From Aquibium carbonis (GTDB lineage: Bacteria > Pseudomonadota > Alphaproteobacteria > Rhizobiales > Rhizobiaceae), in assembly GCF_003970795.1 (NCBI RefSeq), contig NZ_RWKW01000070.1:1-47346 (forward strand): DNA of 47,346 nucleotides. The letters are read 5' to 3'. Made by a program: the position numbers and the translations under genes. The notes beneath the pieces were generated by a model. The model ran no database searches, was not told the DNA's origin, and worked only from the letters and a program-made list of their open reading frames with translations. Shown here one piece after another: positions 46,658 to 47,346 of the stretch; position 1 is the stretch's first letter, and every line of letters begins with the position of its first letter.

Positions 46658-47346
46658 CTAAGCTTGGCGATTGCCACCGCTGCCGCGCCGTTCAGGGCCG
46701 TCACGCAGGAAGCGGTCCGGTTCGACCGGGCCGCGCCCCCAGGCTCCCCCGCCGAGCGCCAGTGCCGCGAGGTCGTCGATCGTCGCCGAAACGGTCTCGT
46801 ATCCCAGCGATCGCAGCAAGGTGTTGTCCGCCACGATTCGTTGCCTGGCCGATGCTTCCGTCCCGCGATCCTCTCGAAGCCCGAGGTCGCGTCCCGACAG
46901 GCGGATGGCCGCGGCCACGAGGTCGCGAAGCGGCGTGCCCAGTCCCGAGCCGAGGTTGATCCACGGCGGCAGGTGTGGGCGCGTCAGCGCCAGCGACGTC
47001 ATCAGCGCGGCAGCCTCACCCACGGGCAGATAGTCCCGCTCGCCGTCCAGACCGCCGGTTTCAACCGAAGTCCCGCCGGGCTCGCGCAACTGCCTGACGA
47101 CCGACCCCAGCAGGCTGTGAGGCGGCATGGCGGGTCCGATTGCGGCAAACAGGCGCAGCCCCGCCACGTCGCCGCCGGCAAGCGCACATTCGGCAATCTC
47201 GTCCATCAGACGTGCCTTGGCGCGGCCGTAGGCCGACTGCGGCGCGCGGGGCGCGTCCTCGCGAAGCGCGGTGGGACCGGCGGCCGGCCCGTATTCGGCG
47301 GCACTGCCGACGGCGACGAACCGGCAGCCGTCGACCGCTCGCGCCG
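46658..47346 (-). CDS. NAD-dependent epimerase/dehydratase family protein (N-terminus cut off)
   Basis: The C-terminal 229 or so residues of an extended short-chain dehydrogenase/reductase. The frame is open to the window edge, so the N-terminal nucleotide-binding motif lies outside. The catalytic YxxxK is present as SAYGRAK, preceded by FVAVGSAAEYGP with the usual serine region. The later GLDGERDYLPVGEAAALM stretch, like RDYLHV in sugar-nucleotide epimerases, and WINLGSG fit UDP-glucose 4-epimerase or dTDP-sugar dehydratase relatives. The substrate is unknown. It is upstream of nuoA on the same strand. Confidence 0.85.
   Translation of the reverse strand, partial: ARAVDGCRFVAVGSAAEYGPAAGPTALREDAPRAPQSAYGRAKARLMDEIAECALAGGDVAGLRLFAAIGPAMPPHSLLGSVVRQLREPGGTSVETGGLDGERDYLPVGEAAALMTSLALTRPHLPPWINLGSGLGTPLRDLVAAAIRLSGRDLGLREDRGTEASARQRIVADNTLLRSLGYETVSATIDDLAALALGGGAWGRGPVEPDRFLRDGPERRGSGGNRQA

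Noticed and set aside
1-47346. CRISPR arrays, prophage, insertion sequences or toxin-antitoxin pairs
   Set aside because: I saw no regularly spaced repeats, transposase or integrase motifs, or paired toxin-antitoxin frames anywhere in the window.

Overview
This window is GC-rich alphaproteobacterial chromosome. Gene content and order (rhizobial-type nuo genes with a helix-hairpin-helix tail on NuoE, nuoN-birA-rnj-mce-DUF1467-proS-lolC-lolD, and metG-tatD-MBL) point to Hyphomicrobiales, most like Mesorhizobium and its Phyllobacteriaceae relatives. I found no insertion sequences, phage genes, CRISPR arrays or rRNA. Both ends cut through genes.

Layout. 1-6141 (+): the end of a catabolic operon: a partial OoxA/HcnB-type FAD/2Fe-2S oxidoreductase, an aldehyde dehydrogenase, a DapA-family lyase, an amino-acid ABC permease and ATPase, and a saccharopine-dehydrogenase-like protein. 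6302-19790 (+): nuoE to nuoN of respiratory complex I, with three extra small genes between the subunits. 19795-26942 (+): birA, RNase J, methylmalonyl-CoA epimerase, a DUF1467 protein, proS, lolC and lolD. 27247-27333 (+): a 28-residue membrane microprotein behind a LexA-box promoter. 27516-30052 (-): gamma-glutamyltranspeptidase and lipB. 30229-33016 (+): tRNA-Leu(GAG), a short unknown protein, a lipoprotein and mgtE. 33044-33466 (-): a DUF6455 gene behind a perfect FNR/FixK box. 33645-37313 (+): metG, tatD, a metallo-beta-lactamase-fold hydrolase and a YbaK-type deacylase. 37675-40236 (-): a membrane PQQ glucose-dehydrogenase-like quinoprotein. 40526-41308 (+): a Stf0-type sulfotransferase. 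41354-42880 (-): glpD. 43256-46513 (-): nuoD, nuoC, nuoB and nuoA, with two extra small genes. 46658-47346 (-): a partial sugar-nucleotide epimerase.

The main structural surprise is that complex I is coded by two blocks on opposite strands. nuoABCD reads leftwards at the right end and nuoE-N reads rightwards at the left end, about 37 kb apart, each complete within itself. One inversion with an end between nuoD and nuoE would explain it. All fourteen core subunits are present and their metal ligands or proton-channel residues look intact where I checked, so the complex should be functional.

The most promising new biology is the LexA-controlled microprotein at 27247, which resembles Caulobacter SidA in size, topology and regulation. 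Next are the five small extra genes inside the nuo blocks and the DUF6455 gene with a textbook class II FNR/FixK promoter.
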